From NCBI RefSeq assembly GCF_007860015.1, contig NZ_SJPS01000001.1:1426001-1490000 (forward strand): 64,000 nt of DNA. Reading direction: 5' to 3'. This document shows positions 36,002 to 46,081 of the stretch, piece by piece. Under the pieces are notes generated by a model, which was not told the DNA's origin, did not search any database, and saw only the letters and a list, made by a program, of their open reading frames with translations. The position numbers and the translations under genes are program-made. Within the stretch, counting starts at the first letter, position 1. Every line of letters begins with the position of its first letter. Source of the DNA: Bythopirellula polymerisocia. GTDB taxonomy: Bacteria; Planctomycetota; Planctomycetia; Pirellulales; Lacipirellulaceae.

Positions 36002-37237
36002 ATGGAAAAGACGGTTCCTTTCGATTCCTCAACTCTCGATGGGCTCTTGCAAGAATATCCCACGCCGTTCTATCTCTACGATGAATCCGGAATCCGACAG
36101 CGGATGCGTGACTTGGTGCAAGCGTTTAGTTGGAACGAGGGATTTCGCCAGTATTTCGCAGTGAAGGCGACACCGAATCCACGGATTGTTTCCATGCTCC
36201 GCGACGAAGGGAGCGGGGCTGACTGTTCCAGCATGGCAGAACTGGTGATCTGTGACCGCATCGGGTTGTCGGGCGAGTCGATCATGTTCACCTCGAATAA
36301 TACGACTTCCGACGAGTATGCCTATGCACTCCAGATGGGTGCAATCATCAATCTCGATCATCCCAATTTGATCGACACACTGTTGGCCGCAGGCGGGATG
36401 CCTGAGACGATTGCTTTTCGCTACAACCCTGGTCCCGAGCGAACCGGCAACGTCATCATTGGCAATCCGCAAGAGGCAAAGTTTGGCTGCACTCGCCAAC
36501 AACTACTTGCCGGGTACAAGCGCTGTAAGGAACTAGGGGCGACCCATTTTGGCCTGCACACAATGGTGGTCTCCAACGAGCTGGGAGTGCAGTCGCTAGT
36601 CGAAACGGCCGAGATGCTGTTCGAGTTGGCGATTCTTATAAAGCATGAACTAGGAATCGAGTTAGAGTTCATCAACCTCGGCGGCGGGATTGGGGTCGGC
36701 TATCGGCCCGAGGACACGGAGGTCAATCTGGAAGACTTCGGGGCGCGAGTTCACCATCTTTATGATAACAAGCTCCTCCCAGCGGGCCTCAAGCCGCGTA
36801 TCTTTATGGAAAATGGCCGCACGATCACGGGGCCGTTTGGATTCCTGATTACTCGAGTGATCAATTGTAAGGAAACTTACAAGAAATACGTGGGAGTCGA
36901 TGCTTGCATGTCGAACCTCATGCGTCCCGGCATGTACGGCGCCTACCACCACATCACGGTCATGGGCAAAGAGGACCAGGCCCTCACCGAAACGGTCGAT
37001 GTGGTCGGATCTCTCTGCGAGAACAACGACAAACTGGCGGTCGACCGGGCACTTCCGAAAGTAGAAGTGGGGGACGTGTTGGTGATCCACGACGCTGGAG
37101 CACATGGCCACGCGATGGGATTTCAATACAACGGCCGACTGCGTTGTGCGGAACTGCTACTGAAGCCGGATGGTGAAGTCGAACAGATCCGCCGTGCCGA
37201 AACACTGGACGACTACTTTGCGACGGTTAAGTTTTAG
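36002..37237 (+). CDS. lysA: Diaminopimelate decarboxylase-like PLP enzyme
   Basis: 411 residues, fold-type III PLP decarboxylase. Lys55 in YFAVKATPNP is the PLP Schiff-base residue, and LGGGIG plus the C-terminal CENND and GAHGHAMG motifs follow the LysA order. Typical LysA has CESGD and GAYG, so this is a divergent branch seen in some environmental bacteria. The expected reaction is meso-diaminopimelate to lysine. A carboxynorspermidine-decarboxylase-type role is the main alternative. It stands alone on the plus strand. Confidence 0.82.
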   Translation: MEKTVPFDSSTLDGLLQEYPTPFYLYDESGIRQRMRDLVQAFSWNEGFRQYFAVKATPNPRIVSMLRDEGSGADCSSMAELVICDRIGLSGESIMFTSNNTTSDEYAYALQMGAIINLDHPNLIDTLLAAGGMPETIAFRYNPGPERTGNVIIGNPQEAKFGCTRQQLLAGYKRCKELGATHFGLHTMVVSNELGVQSLVETAEMLFELAILIKHELGIELEFINLGGGIGVGYRPEDTEVNLEDFGARVHHLYDNKLLPAGLKPRIFMENGRTITGPFGFLITRVINCKETYKKYVGVDACMSNLMRPGMYGAYHHITVMGKEDQALTETVDVVGSLCENNDKLAVDRALPKVEVGDVLVIHDAGAHGHAMGFQYNGRLRCAELLLKPDGEVEQIRRAETLDDYFATVKF

Positions 37238-37266
37238 CTGGGTAACTTTTGGTATTCCTTTTAAAA

Positions 37267-37293
37267 CTTGGTTCGGCCTGTGGCCGGGCCAAG
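37267..37293 (-). terminator. Terminator hairpin after the BrkB-family gene
   Basis: Stem CTTGGTTCGGCC / GGCCGGGCCAAG (two G-U pairs), loop TGT; on the minus strand TTTTAAAAGG follows. It lies between convergent lysA-like and BrkB-like genes. Confidence 0.65.
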
Positions 37294-37374
37294 CCTCTGC
37301 GAGAAGAATCTCTTCGTTGCGGCGTGTATCTCGACTCTGCGAGAGAATCAACGCTGAAATTGAATCTTCAGAGC

Positions 37375-38235
37375 TCACGATGAGGAAGGAGTTTTTTCAC
37401 TTGTCGCGTCTTGGTGAGGAGAAACTACTTGAGTCAATTCAGCACCCAGGAACAAGACGCACATGGCGTAGTAGGCCCAAAGCATGATCGCCAGAAAGGC
37501 CCCCAGCACACCGTAAGCACTGTATTTTTTCCCGACAACTATTGCAGATAGGACCAAGCGGCCGACCTCCCACACTAGGGCCGCACACAATCCTCCAGCA
37601 ATCGCTCCGCGCCAGGTGACTTTCGCTTTGGGCAAAAACCGATAGATACTTGTAAAGACGGCGAAATTCAGTGAGACCGAGACGCCAAGTTGTATGGCCC
37701 AGCGAAACCACTCGCTCACCTCTGAATCACCAGCGATACTCAGCATCGTTGACGTAACCATACCGCTCAAGAATACCGCGAGTACGATAATGCCTAGCGC
37801 CATCAACATCACGAATGCCCGGGCTCGTTTGAGGAGTATATACTTAGCCGATTGCCAAATGCTTCGTTTCTCGCTATTTACCTTCCAAATGTGATCGAAT
37901 GCCGTTTCGATTTGTGCAAAGAGGACGATGGCGGTGGCCAAGAGTGTCGCTAGTCCAATGGGTCCCCCGATCGACGCCTTGTCTCGAACTTGTGAGAAGA
38001 CAGTTTTAACTTGACTGCTCAAACTCGGCGACAATTGCTCCTCGATGGTTGTGAGCAACTCCGCTTCGGCGTCTTGGCCCGACTGGGTCCATTGAAAGAA
38101 AAATCCTAGGCCAGACAACAGCACGAGTAGTAATGGGAAAAAGGCGAGTGCCAAGTAATAGGACATCGCTGCAGCCAGCAGTGAGCAGTTGTCGCTAGAC
38201 CATCCCTTCAAGGCTTTCCGCAGCGTTTCAATCAT
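37375..38235 (-). CDS. YihY/BrkB family inner-membrane protein
   Basis: 286 residues from ATG 38235 (AGAAGGA upstream). About six membrane helices are spaced as in YihY/BrkB proteins, with SLLAAAMSYYLALAFFPLLLVLL at the start and the family's later GAFLAIMLWAYYAMCVLFLGAEL. The biochemical role of this widespread family is not settled (older RNase BN naming is wrong). A terminator follows. Confidence 0.9.
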   Translation of the reverse strand: MIETLRKALKGWSSDNCSLLAAAMSYYLALAFFPLLLVLLSGLGFFFQWTQSGQDAEAELLTTIEEQLSPSLSSQVKTVFSQVRDKASIGGPIGLATLLATAIVLFAQIETAFDHIWKVNSEKRSIWQSAKYILLKRARAFVMLMALGIIVLAVFLSGMVTSTMLSIAGDSEVSEWFRWAIQLGVSVSLNFAVFTSIYRFLPKAKVTWRGAIAGGLCAALVWEVGRLVLSAIVVGKKYSAYGVLGAFLAIMLWAYYAMCVLFLGAELTQVVSPHQDATSEKTPSSS

Positions 38236-38485
38236 GACTGTCCTTCTTCTCCGCATGTAGGTTCTCTCACTCTAATCGAACCGAGCTTGCTCATGCTATC
38301 AGTGAATTCTTCGATACTGATAAGTCCCTCATGAGCCATGGATACCTACTTTCTTGACTTTTAGGCTTTATTTGGAGGGGGGAATCTCATTTGACTGGCG
38401 AAATAGACAGGGCAATTGACCACAAGAAATCCGAAACTAATTGAAATACCATCATTTTCGGTCCAGTTCAGACGCCGGGGGGGCG

Positions 38486-40474
38486 ATGCTAGCTGTACAT
38501 CCTGGCAATGTGACTGCGCGCCTCATGCGGCGCCCAAATTCTAGCGAGGTCGTGGGAATCTTGCTTTTCTGGATTCTCAGTGCGCTGTTCATCACGCGCT
38601 ACGAACGGTCTGTATTCGACGGACTTCCACTCCTGCTCTCAGCCATGAATCTCAGCGGATTCGATTCGCTGCTGGTTTCCTGGTCATTGCTTTGTCGCAC
38701 TTTGTTACTCACATTGCCGCTAGTAACTTGGAACTGCTTCAGTCTGCTTGCCAATGGTCGCAAGTGGCTGCGAGTAGTAGTCTCGGCAGTTCACTTCTGC
38801 GTACTTGCCTGGTTGGTGATCAGCGTGAAAACGCTGCGCATCACCGGGGCTAATATTTCGTACTATTTAGACAAAGCTTTACTGCCCAGCAATTGGCAGT
38901 GGTGCGACAATTATTCCGCTATCGCCGGTCCGATTGTCCGCGTGCTATTGACGAACATGATCTGCGTGATCGGATTGCACCTTGGGTGTCAGAGGCTACA
39001 GCAACTTTACCAAGCCAAATCGCACCGCCCCTTGGATAGAAAGCTACTCACAGGGATTATTGGATTAGCTGGCCTTTTGATTCTAGGAGTCTTTCCAATT
39101 CGTGGCTATGTCACCCAGCCTCTATGCTTAGAACAACTCTATGCGTCCATGACTTTGCCCTTGGGGTTGTTTAATCCCGACGATGTCATGCTGCCTACTT
39201 CGCTCGCGTTCGGTGGAGGTAAAGACGACGGATTCCTGTCTGCTGGCGAGACTCTACTTGAACTGAGCCAGGTTTCATGTGTGGCAAGTAACACGTCGCT
39301 TCCTATTCCGGCCTCACGACCCCATGTCGTCATGATCATTACCGAGAGCTTGCAATTCAATTCTCTCAGTCGCCCCGACCGTCTCCCATTGCTGGGAGCT
39401 TGGGCAGAGCAAGGAATCCAGTCTGAGGAGCATTATTGCAATTCCAATTGTTCCCAATTGGGAACCTTTGCCTTGCTCTATGGTCGGTTGCCGTTGGCTT
39501 ATGAAGCAACTCTCAATGCCCAGGTCGCTCCCACAGCGACATCCCTGTTCAAGTCAATGGGCTATCAGACAAATTTGATTGCCAGTTGCTCGTTTGAGTA
39601 TGGTCGGATGAATGAGTTCTTTCGTTCGCCCCCCTACGAGCATGTCTCCTTGCATGTCGACGAAGACATGCCCTGGTACTCTCGAGATCAGAAATCGCTT
39701 GAGGAGGTGGCAAAACTTCTCAAGACCGCGAAGCAGCCCCAGTTTGTCACGGTCTACTTGATGTCAACGCATTACGGTTATCAATACCCGCCGGAGTACG
39801 ACGTGCATCCCCCGGCCAACATTCCCGCTCAGGCGGCCTCAAGCAAGACCAAGGAGATCCTCGAGAACCGCTATGCAAAAGCGACTGCGTTTCTGGATCG
39901 CGAATTCCAAAGATTCACAGCCAGCCTTGATCTGTCCGATACGATCGTTGTTATCACTGGGGATCATGGCGAATCAATCTACGACGATGGCTTTCTGAGC
40001 CATGGGACTAGACTCTCGCAGTATCAAAGTGGCACTCCGCTGGTAATCCGGGGAGCAGGTATCCCGCGATTATGTCTCACAGCTCCTACCGGGCACGTCG
40101 ATGTACTCCCCACTTTGCTCCATGCGATTCATGGATCCGAGGTCTCTCTACCATCTCTGCATGGTAGAAGTTTGCTCAACGGCAATCGAACTGGTGGTCA
40201 ATTCCTGGTCCAATCTCACCCAACGAATTGGAAAGTCCAGTACGTCGACAGGGCAGGGCGACTGGGGCTGAAGATTCCCCGGGGCCTGGGCGACTCACAG
40301 TTGTTGGGATTCTATAACGCGGAAGGGCAGTTGGATCATACGAATCAGCGACCCTCGGCAGATGCCCCTCTGTGGCGAAACAAGCTTGCTGGTCGCCTGC
40401 AGGAATTAAGTCCTCAACATATCGCGCAGCGGATCTTGTTGCACGACCCTACGCAGGGAACTTTGGTTCGGTGA
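38486..40474 (+). CDS. LTA-synthase-like membrane sulfatase-fold protein
   Basis: 662 residues from ATG 38486 (a TTG at 38441 opens the frame). Five membrane helices (within about 20-215) are followed by an exported alkaline-phosphatase-superfamily domain: VMIITESLQF, NCSQLGTFALLYGRLP with the likely Thr nucleophile, VVITGDHGE and SHGTRLSQYQSGTPLVI. This matches lipoteichoic-acid-synthase / phosphoglycerol transferase-like enzymes that modify envelope glycans. Planctomycetes lack LTA, so the acceptor is unknown. Confidence 0.82.
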   Translation: MLAVHPGNVTARLMRRPNSSEVVGILLFWILSALFITRYERSVFDGLPLLLSAMNLSGFDSLLVSWSLLCRTLLLTLPLVTWNCFSLLANGRKWLRVVVSAVHFCVLAWLVISVKTLRITGANISYYLDKALLPSNWQWCDNYSAIAGPIVRVLLTNMICVIGLHLGCQRLQQLYQAKSHRPLDRKLLTGIIGLAGLLILGVFPIRGYVTQPLCLEQLYASMTLPLGLFNPDDVMLPTSLAFGGGKDDGFLSAGETLLELSQVSCVASNTSLPIPASRPHVVMIITESLQFNSLSRPDRLPLLGAWAEQGIQSEEHYCNSNCSQLGTFALLYGRLPLAYEATLNAQVAPTATSLFKSMGYQTNLIASCSFEYGRMNEFFRSPPYEHVSLHVDEDMPWYSRDQKSLEEVAKLLKTAKQPQFVTVYLMSTHYGYQYPPEYDVHPPANIPAQAASSKTKEILENRYAKATAFLDREFQRFTASLDLSDTIVVITGDHGESIYDDGFLSHGTRLSQYQSGTPLVIRGAGIPRLCLTAPTGHVDVLPTLLHAIHGSEVSLPSLHGRSLLNGNRTGGQFLVQSHPTNWKVQYVDRAGRLGLKIPRGLGDSQLLGFYNAEGQLDHTNQRPSADAPLWRNKLAGRLQELSPQHIAQRILLHDPTQGTLVR

Positions 40475-40563
40475 AGTCGAATTAGACCTATGCATCCGCC
40501 ACAGCTTAGACCATCGGAGTCAAGGTAATGACAGTTACTTGATTGGGCAAAGAACAGTGCGAA

Positions 40564-41394
40564 TCATCTCTGTCCTCGATGCGGAAGTAAGCCTAAGACA
40601 ACTCCCAGCAAGAGTATTGTGCAAGATGGCTCTGGAACGGCATTCTGTGCCACTGCAAGCGGCGTACCATAGTTAGATTGCCAAAGTCCGAGATCTCCCG
40701 AGGGTATCCCATTCGGCGAATTTCCACGCTGCCAAATAAGGAAATCATTTCCGTCGACATCATCATCGAAATCAAAATCGCCATCGCGTGTTGACCCATT
40801 TGCTGAAATATTGTCGATCCCTAGTAGTGCGTCAATGATTTCTCCCCTGAATTCCAAGAGGGGATTACTAATAATGCGAGCATGGCTCACTGTGCTGAAG
40901 ACATCCTCATACGAGTCGGGTCCGCTGAAGACGGTTACTCCCGTTGATGAAAGGTCAAAAGTGATATCCTGCCAACCACTGCCACTTGGCAGGGCAATAG
41001 GATCAGAAGTCACATAGTAAGTAAAACTGGTGCCGCCACCCAACACGAACCGCAGATTCAGGTCTGTTTGTCCCAGATTATTTACTGATGCGGCGATGCT
41101 TGTTACGCCAGCGGATAGGTAGTCGCCTATCCATTGTGACTCGTTGAACGCGACCAGCCTACTACCGGCACCACCGACACCATTTGACTTCACCTGGAGA
41201 TAGTTGTCCCCCACCCCACCAGGACCACCATCCGCAATATTGCTAGGGGGATCAGGGCTTGCATTCCCATGTATCCAGCCTTGTGTCGTGCCGTCCTGAA
41301 AGTCATCGATCTGTCCTAAGGTAACAGCCCTTGCATTACCAAGAATGAACAGGACAGAAACAGTGCTTAACAAAAAACTTTTGCTGCTGATCAT
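40564..41394 (-). CDS. Secreted PEP-CTERM protein with dockerin-like repeats
   Basis: 276 residues: signal peptide (1-22), a lectin/CBM-like beta domain (about 25-195, with QIDDFQDGTTQGW at the start), two Asp-rich loops (DFDFDDDVDGNDFLIWQR and GDLGLWQSNYG), then VPEPSCTILLLGVVLGLL and a basic end. The beta domain may bind carbohydrate. It lies beside the uronate operon on the same strand. Confidence 0.78.
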   Translation of the reverse strand: MISSKSFLLSTVSVLFILGNARAVTLGQIDDFQDGTTQGWIHGNASPDPPSNIADGGPGGVGDNYLQVKSNGVGGAGSRLVAFNESQWIGDYLSAGVTSIAASVNNLGQTDLNLRFVLGGGTSFTYYVTSDPIALPSGSGWQDITFDLSSTGVTVFSGPDSYEDVFSTVSHARIISNPLLEFRGEIIDALLGIDNISANGSTRDGDFDFDDDVDGNDFLIWQRGNSPNGIPSGDLGLWQSNYGTPLAVAQNAVPEPSCTILLLGVVLGLLPHRGQR

Positions 41395-41634
41395 AGTTGC
41401 GATAGTCTGATAGAAATTGATTTGCCTTGATCTCCATTATTACTCAAAAGTGGAGATTTGGCGAATCAGAATCAACGGGCGAGAAAACAGCCCTCTGTGA
41501 CCGCAAAAGCAACCATGCTAGCGCGTTTTCGGACCCATGAGTACAAGCTGGGAGTGCAGCTGAAAAAGTTCCGATTGAAGCGGGTTCAATGCTCGTTGAG
41601 TACAAAAGTGGCTCAGCTGAATGTTCAACGAATG

Positions 41635-42915
41635 CTACATTCCCGCTTTCAATGCTTGTAGATGACGTTCAAAGTGTTCCGCTAGAATTTCTGTGTAGGT
41701 GTCGGGATGAGCGGACAAAATTTCACGGAGCTGTTTTCCCATTTCTGGGTGAGTTAGCACCGATCCGAAGGTGCAGTGCAGAATTTGCCGACCGGGAGCG
41801 GTGAAGCCTTTCCCTTTGGGAACATCGGACCAGCGCTCTAGATAGGCTTGTTCTAGAGCAATATCGTTTGACAGGTCACAGGCAGGAGCAGCAGACTCCA
41901 GAGTTGCCGAGACATGATACGTCGCCTTGTCGGTATCATATCGGTCACGACAGAAATCGACGATTTGCCTGAACAAAGCTTCGTCGTGCCGCAAGACCAC
42001 CCGCAAGGCTTCCAAGTAGCTGGTGCCGGCGGTTTTTACGTGGAATTGCCCGTTGGTGGCCCGTGCTAAAGGCGCATAGATAGACAGTTTGTCAGAACCC
42101 GAGTGAAGACTAAGCTTGTAGGGGCCCAATTGCTCAGCAATCGCAGCATGATCTTTGAGTGACCTCTCTAATGCCGAAATGTCTCCTTTGTAATCCACTC
42201 CTTTTTCGAAATCGCCGATGAACCGGGGTGCCAGGCTCACCAGCTTCATGCCATTCTTGAGACACTGGTCGGCCACAATGTAGTGCTCAGGCAAGGTTGT
42301 AGGTTGATCCGTCTCATCAACGCTGAGTTCGATTTCGTATTCTCGGCTGGCTGATTCCTGCACCTGACGGATATGATTGGCAAGTCCCACCGCATGGTTG
42401 ATCGCCGCTCCGTACTTCACAGCACAGCGCAGGCAAGCTAGCTCGTCTAATGTGATTTTCGTGCCAGTGGAGAGGGTCGCTTCTTGATTCAGATAAGTGT
42501 CCCACCAGTCTATCGAAGTGCGGACTGAGGCAAATTTCTCCCGGAGCGTGACTTCGTCATAATTGTCGGCCTGTTGGTCAACGTGCTCGGAGGGATCGAT
42601 GGTGAAAAAAGTAAATCCGGCCGCAGCGGTAACATCAACATCGGCGGTCGTCTTCAAGTGGTCGGCATCCGCGCCGGTAGGTCCAGTCCAACCAGCTTGC
42701 TGCATCCCCGTCAGGGCATCGGACATGACTCCTTCGGCAGTGCGACTAGTGCGGGCCATTTCGCGAATCGATTGCTGAGGGAAGATCGGCAAGATTCCCG
42801 ATCCCGCACGGTTCATTGCTTCCACATGCCCGGGAGTGGCCAAGCCAATTCGATCGCCAAATCCAAAACTGGCAGCGGTTCCCAAGGTCTTACATTTGTG
42901 AGTTGTTGTGGCCAT
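41635..42915 (-). CDS. uxaE: Tagaturonate/fructuronate epimerase
   Basis: 426 residues matching the UxaE family as I recall it: SFGFGDRIGLATPGH at the start, WTGPTGADADHLK, then FTIDPSEHVD, LSLHSGSDKLSIY and HVKTAGTSYLEALR. UxaE epimerises D-tagaturonate to D-fructuronate, linking galacturonate use to the glucuronate branch. ATG 42915 has AGAAGGAAA upstream. It follows dctM by 51 bases in the TRAP operon, a strong context match for pectin-derived uronates. Confidence 0.9.
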   Translation of the reverse strand: MATTTHKCKTLGTAASFGFGDRIGLATPGHVEAMNRAGSGILPIFPQQSIREMARTSRTAEGVMSDALTGMQQAGWTGPTGADADHLKTTADVDVTAAAGFTFFTIDPSEHVDQQADNYDEVTLREKFASVRTSIDWWDTYLNQEATLSTGTKITLDELACLRCAVKYGAAINHAVGLANHIRQVQESASREYEIELSVDETDQPTTLPEHYIVADQCLKNGMKLVSLAPRFIGDFEKGVDYKGDISALERSLKDHAAIAEQLGPYKLSLHSGSDKLSIYAPLARATNGQFHVKTAGTSYLEALRVVLRHDEALFRQIVDFCRDRYDTDKATYHVSATLESAAPACDLSNDIALEQAYLERWSDVPKGKGFTAPGRQILHCTFGSVLTHPEMGKQLREILSAHPDTYTEILAEHFERHLQALKAGM

Positions 42916-42966
42916 GGTTTTCCTTCTATTCTGTAGTATGTTTCAATGAATCGGATTTCGTGCGGG

Positions 42967-44265
42967 TTAGTTTACGCCGAGCGCCTGAGGCAGTGCCATT
43001 GAGAGCGGTGCCCAATAGGTAGTCAGTAGCAAGGCGAAGAGCATGGCTGCAAAAAACGGCAACATGGGTCGCGTTACTTCCGCAATAGTTGTCTTGCCAA
43101 CTCCACAGCCCACGAACAAACAGGTTCCCACTGGTGGTGTACACAGGCCTATGCACAGATTAACGATCATCATCACGCCAAAATGCACGGGGTGCATCCC
43201 CAGTTTGGTAACTACGGGAAGGAAGATCGGCGTGAAGATTAACACGGCAGGGGTCATGTCCATCACTGTGCCAACCAATAGCAGTAAAATATTGATCAGC
43301 AATAAGATGACGTAGGGATTATCGGAAAGTGACAACATCGCAGTGCTGACCGCTTGGGGGATATTTTCGTAGGCAAGCACCCAACTGAGCGCCTGGCTCG
43401 TGCCGATCAAGAGAAAAATTACTGCCGTGGTGATGCCCGTCTGGAGGCAGATGCGAGGCAAATCGGTCAACTTGATCTCTTGGTAGAATAGGACTCCCAG
43501 GACGAAAGCGTATAGCACGGCAATCGCGGCAGCCTCGGTGGGCGAAAAAGCTCCTCCTAAGATGCCCGCCAACACGATCACGATCAACGCCATGCTAGGG
43601 AGCGCACCAATTGCGGTGCGGAAGATTTCTCGCCATGTCGCGGCCTCTTCAGCGAGACCCGGCTTATTGCGGCTCACTAGCAGGCAAACCAGCATGATAG
43701 CCAATCCCATAGTGATGCCTGGCAGCACCCCGGCGAGAAACATGGCCACCACGGAGACATTCCCACCGGTGACCACGGCGTATACGATCATGATGTTGCT
43801 TGGCGGGATGACCAGCCCAGTGGTGGCAGAGGTTGTGGTCACTGCGACGCTGAACCGGCGGTCGTAGCCCTTGCGGGTCATCTCAGGAATCAGCATCCCT
43901 CCGACCGACGAGACGGCTGCCGTCGCAGAGCCACTAATTGCGCCAAACATCATGCAGGTCAGCGTGCTGACATAGGATAGTCCACCCCGATATTGGCCTA
44001 CCAAGGATGAGGCGAAATCAATAAGCCGCCGAGCCATGCCTCCTTCGCCCATGAGGATACCGGCCAGGATAAAAAACGGAATTGCCAGCAAAGGAAAACT
44101 TGCAATCCCTGTGCTCAGCCGCTGCGCGATTATGGTGCAAGCGGGCACGGTTCCCAGAGAGACTATAGTTAGCAAGGTGCAAACACCAATCGCAATGGCG
44201 ACTGGTACATTAATAAGTACCAAGACTACAAAACTGGCTATCAGAATGGCGACCTGAATTTCCAT
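42967..44265 (-). CDS. dctM: TRAP transporter large permease (DctM type)
   Basis: 432 residues from ATG 44265 (MEIQVAILIAS); a TTG at 44286 is the alternative. About 12 membrane helices with the family's FPLLAIPFFILAGILMG and GAISGSATAAVSSVG motifs. It forms the sodium-driven channel part of the TRAP system with dctQ and dctP. Gene order is dctP-dctQ-dctM-uxaE. Confidence 0.94.
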   Translation of the reverse strand: MEIQVAILIASFVVLVLINVPVAIAIGVCTLLTIVSLGTVPACTIIAQRLSTGIASFPLLAIPFFILAGILMGEGGMARRLIDFASSLVGQYRGGLSYVSTLTCMMFGAISGSATAAVSSVGGMLIPEMTRKGYDRRFSVAVTTTSATTGLVIPPSNIMIVYAVVTGGNVSVVAMFLAGVLPGITMGLAIMLVCLLVSRNKPGLAEEAATWREIFRTAIGALPSMALIVIVLAGILGGAFSPTEAAAIAVLYAFVLGVLFYQEIKLTDLPRICLQTGITTAVIFLLIGTSQALSWVLAYENIPQAVSTAMLSLSDNPYVILLLINILLLLVGTVMDMTPAVLIFTPIFLPVVTKLGMHPVHFGVMMIVNLCIGLCTPPVGTCLFVGCGVGKTTIAEVTRPMLPFFAAMLFALLLTTYWAPLSMALPQALGVN

Positions 44266-44289
44266 AAAGCGATTCTTGATGCTCAACGG

Positions 44290-44814
44290 TTAATCGACAG
44301 CCGGATCTGTGTCGAGTTTAAGACTCACTCCGTCGTCAATTGCCGTTTCCAGGAACTGCTCAACGCCGTAGATCGACATGAAGAGACCGCTTACGGGCAA
44401 GGCCAAGTATACGTATCCCATCTTTAAGTGGAGTGCTGGGGTCACCTGGTTGGCGGCGAGCGTTTCGCTCACCAAGATGAATCCTCCATAGACCATGACA
44501 AGTAGCGCGAAAGCGACAACGATGCACTGGGAGACAAGGGCCAACAATTTCTTGACAGCTGGATCGAGTTGCGCCACGAGATAGTCAAAACCCAGGTGCT
44601 CACTGCGGCCATACGCCACTGCAGCTCCCAAAAGGGCTACCCACATCAAGAGTAGACGTGCGATTTCTTCAGTCAATTGACTGGGGGAATTAAGTATGAA
44701 CCGTGTAAAAACACCCCATAAAACGTCGACGACCATCAGCATTACGACAAGGATCACCAGCCATTCCAATAACGTATCCAGAACTCGTTTGAAGCTTAGT
44801 AACGTTTGCTTCAT
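44290..44814 (-). CDS. dctQ: TRAP transporter small permease (DctQ type)
   Basis: 174 residues with four membrane helices, the first VILVVMLMVVDVLWGVFTRF region and the conserved EEIARLLLMWVALLGAAVAYGRSEHLGFD. The start overlaps the dctP stop by ATGA. It couples to the large permease. Confidence 0.93.
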   Translation of the reverse strand: MKQTLLSFKRVLDTLLEWLVILVVMLMVVDVLWGVFTRFILNSPSQLTEEIARLLLMWVALLGAAVAYGRSEHLGFDYLVAQLDPAVKKLLALVSQCIVVAFALLVMVYGGFILVSETLAANQVTPALHLKMGYVYLALPVSGLFMSIYGVEQFLETAIDDGVSLKLDTDPAVD

Positions 44815-45872
44815 GGCAGCTCCCGGATGCGATTCACCAGATCACCCACAGGTGTGCCTTTAAGTTTGTCCACCATCGGCTTGACCTGCTCGGCAAACAA
44901 GGATTTATCAGGGTGATCAATTGTTACCCCTTCTTTCTGGACGTCCTCCAGAACTTCCGCAGTCTTCTCCTCCCAAAGTTCGCGTTGGAACTCTGCCGCC
45001 TCGTCAGCGGCTTCCTGTACCCATTGCTGCACATGGGGTGGCAGATTCTTCCAAACCGATTCGCTGATGAGCAGAATATCGGGGACGCGGGCATGTTCGT
45101 CGAGAGAGAGGTGCTTACACACCTCGAAATGGCGGTTCGAGTAGAAGCTGGGGGGATTATTTTCGGCCCCGTCCACCATGCCTTGCTGTAAGCCCGTATA
45201 AAGCTCGCCAAAACTCATCGGAGTGGGCGAGCCTCCCAGAGCTTCGACCAATTCCATCGCGGTTTGGCTTTCTTGGACACGAATCTTTAAACCCTTCAAG
45301 TCGTCTGGCTTGAGGATAGGCTTGTTTACTGTGTAGAAGCTGCGTGCCCCTGCATCAAGATAACAGAGTCCACGCAGTCCGACTTCGCTCCCTTTCTGCA
45401 GCAGTTCCTTGCCGATCTCACCGGTATAGACTCGCCAGGCGTGTTCGTCATCACGAAAGAGATAGGGGACGCCAAAGATGGAGAACTCAGGCAGGAAACT
45501 TTCTAGCGGGGCCGTGGAAGTCTTGGTCATGGCGAGAGCACCTCGTTGGAGTTGCTCGATGCACTCTGTCTCGGAACCTAGTTGGCCATTGGGAAAGATT
45601 TGCAGTTCGACGGTCCCCGCCGATTTCTGCTGGAGTCGCTCCGCCATATGTTCTAGCGCAAGGTGGACCGGGTGCTGCTGATCAAGAGAGTGGCCCAACT
45701 TGAGGACTAGACCAGAACCGCCATTCTGGGGGTCTGAATTGAAGTGGCGTACGCACAGGGCGAATACTCCAGTCGATAACAGTACTCCCAGCAAGAATCC
45801 AGCCAAGAGATATGATTTGTTCTTACCCAGCACGCGAGCTACTTCCGAATTGTGAATACTTTTATCGCTCAA
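44811..45872 (-). CDS. dctP: TRAP transporter substrate-binding protein (DctP type)
   Basis: 353 residues from TTG 45872. A signal anchor (about 20-40) is followed by the DctP fold: LKLGHSLDQQHPVHLALEHMAE, IQIFPNGQLGSE-like ELQIFPNGQLG, then KIRVQESQ with the substrate-binding Arg, and DGAENNPPSFYSNRHFEVCKHLSLDEH. The last block is typical of uronate/hexuronate-binding members. It heads the dctPQM-uxaE operon. Confidence 0.92.
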   Translation of the reverse strand: MSDKSIHNSEVARVLGKNKSYLLAGFLLGVLLSTGVFALCVRHFNSDPQNGGSGLVLKLGHSLDQQHPVHLALEHMAERLQQKSAGTVELQIFPNGQLGSETECIEQLQRGALAMTKTSTAPLESFLPEFSIFGVPYLFRDDEHAWRVYTGEIGKELLQKGSEVGLRGLCYLDAGARSFYTVNKPILKPDDLKGLKIRVQESQTAMELVEALGGSPTPMSFGELYTGLQQGMVDGAENNPPSFYSNRHFEVCKHLSLDEHARVPDILLISESVWKNLPPHVQQWVQEAADEAAEFQRELWEEKTAEVLEDVQKEGVTIDHPDKSLFAEQVKPMVDKLKGTPVGDLVNRIRELP

Positions 45873-45989
45873 TCATCGACTAAACCAAGTTATTTAGAAT
45901 ATCCGCTCTGTGCGAGGAATCAAGGTCCGGCGGCGATACAAGTTGATTAGGCACCTTGGTAGTGTGGCCAGCAACTAAACACAAAAATA

Positions 45990-46023
45990 GGGCCTCGATG
46001 AACAGCCCCGTTCACCGAGACCC
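45990..46023 (-). terminator. Rho-independent terminator after the PEP-CTERM gene
   Basis: Arms GGGCCTCGATGAAC and GTTCACCGAGACCC pair over 14 positions with two G-U-type mismatches, loop AGCCCC; on the minus strand TATTTTTGTG follows. Confidence 0.8.
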
Positions 46024-46081
46024 CATGGGAAGTGATCCTTACGGTTCACTTCGGAGGGAGACAACAATCTAAATCAATCGC

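Noticed and set aside
36002..37237. Ornithine/arginine decarboxylase (fold III) call
   Set aside because: Length, order of GGGIG and CENND motifs, and the GAHGHAMG end follow LysA rather than ODC, although the motifs are divergent.
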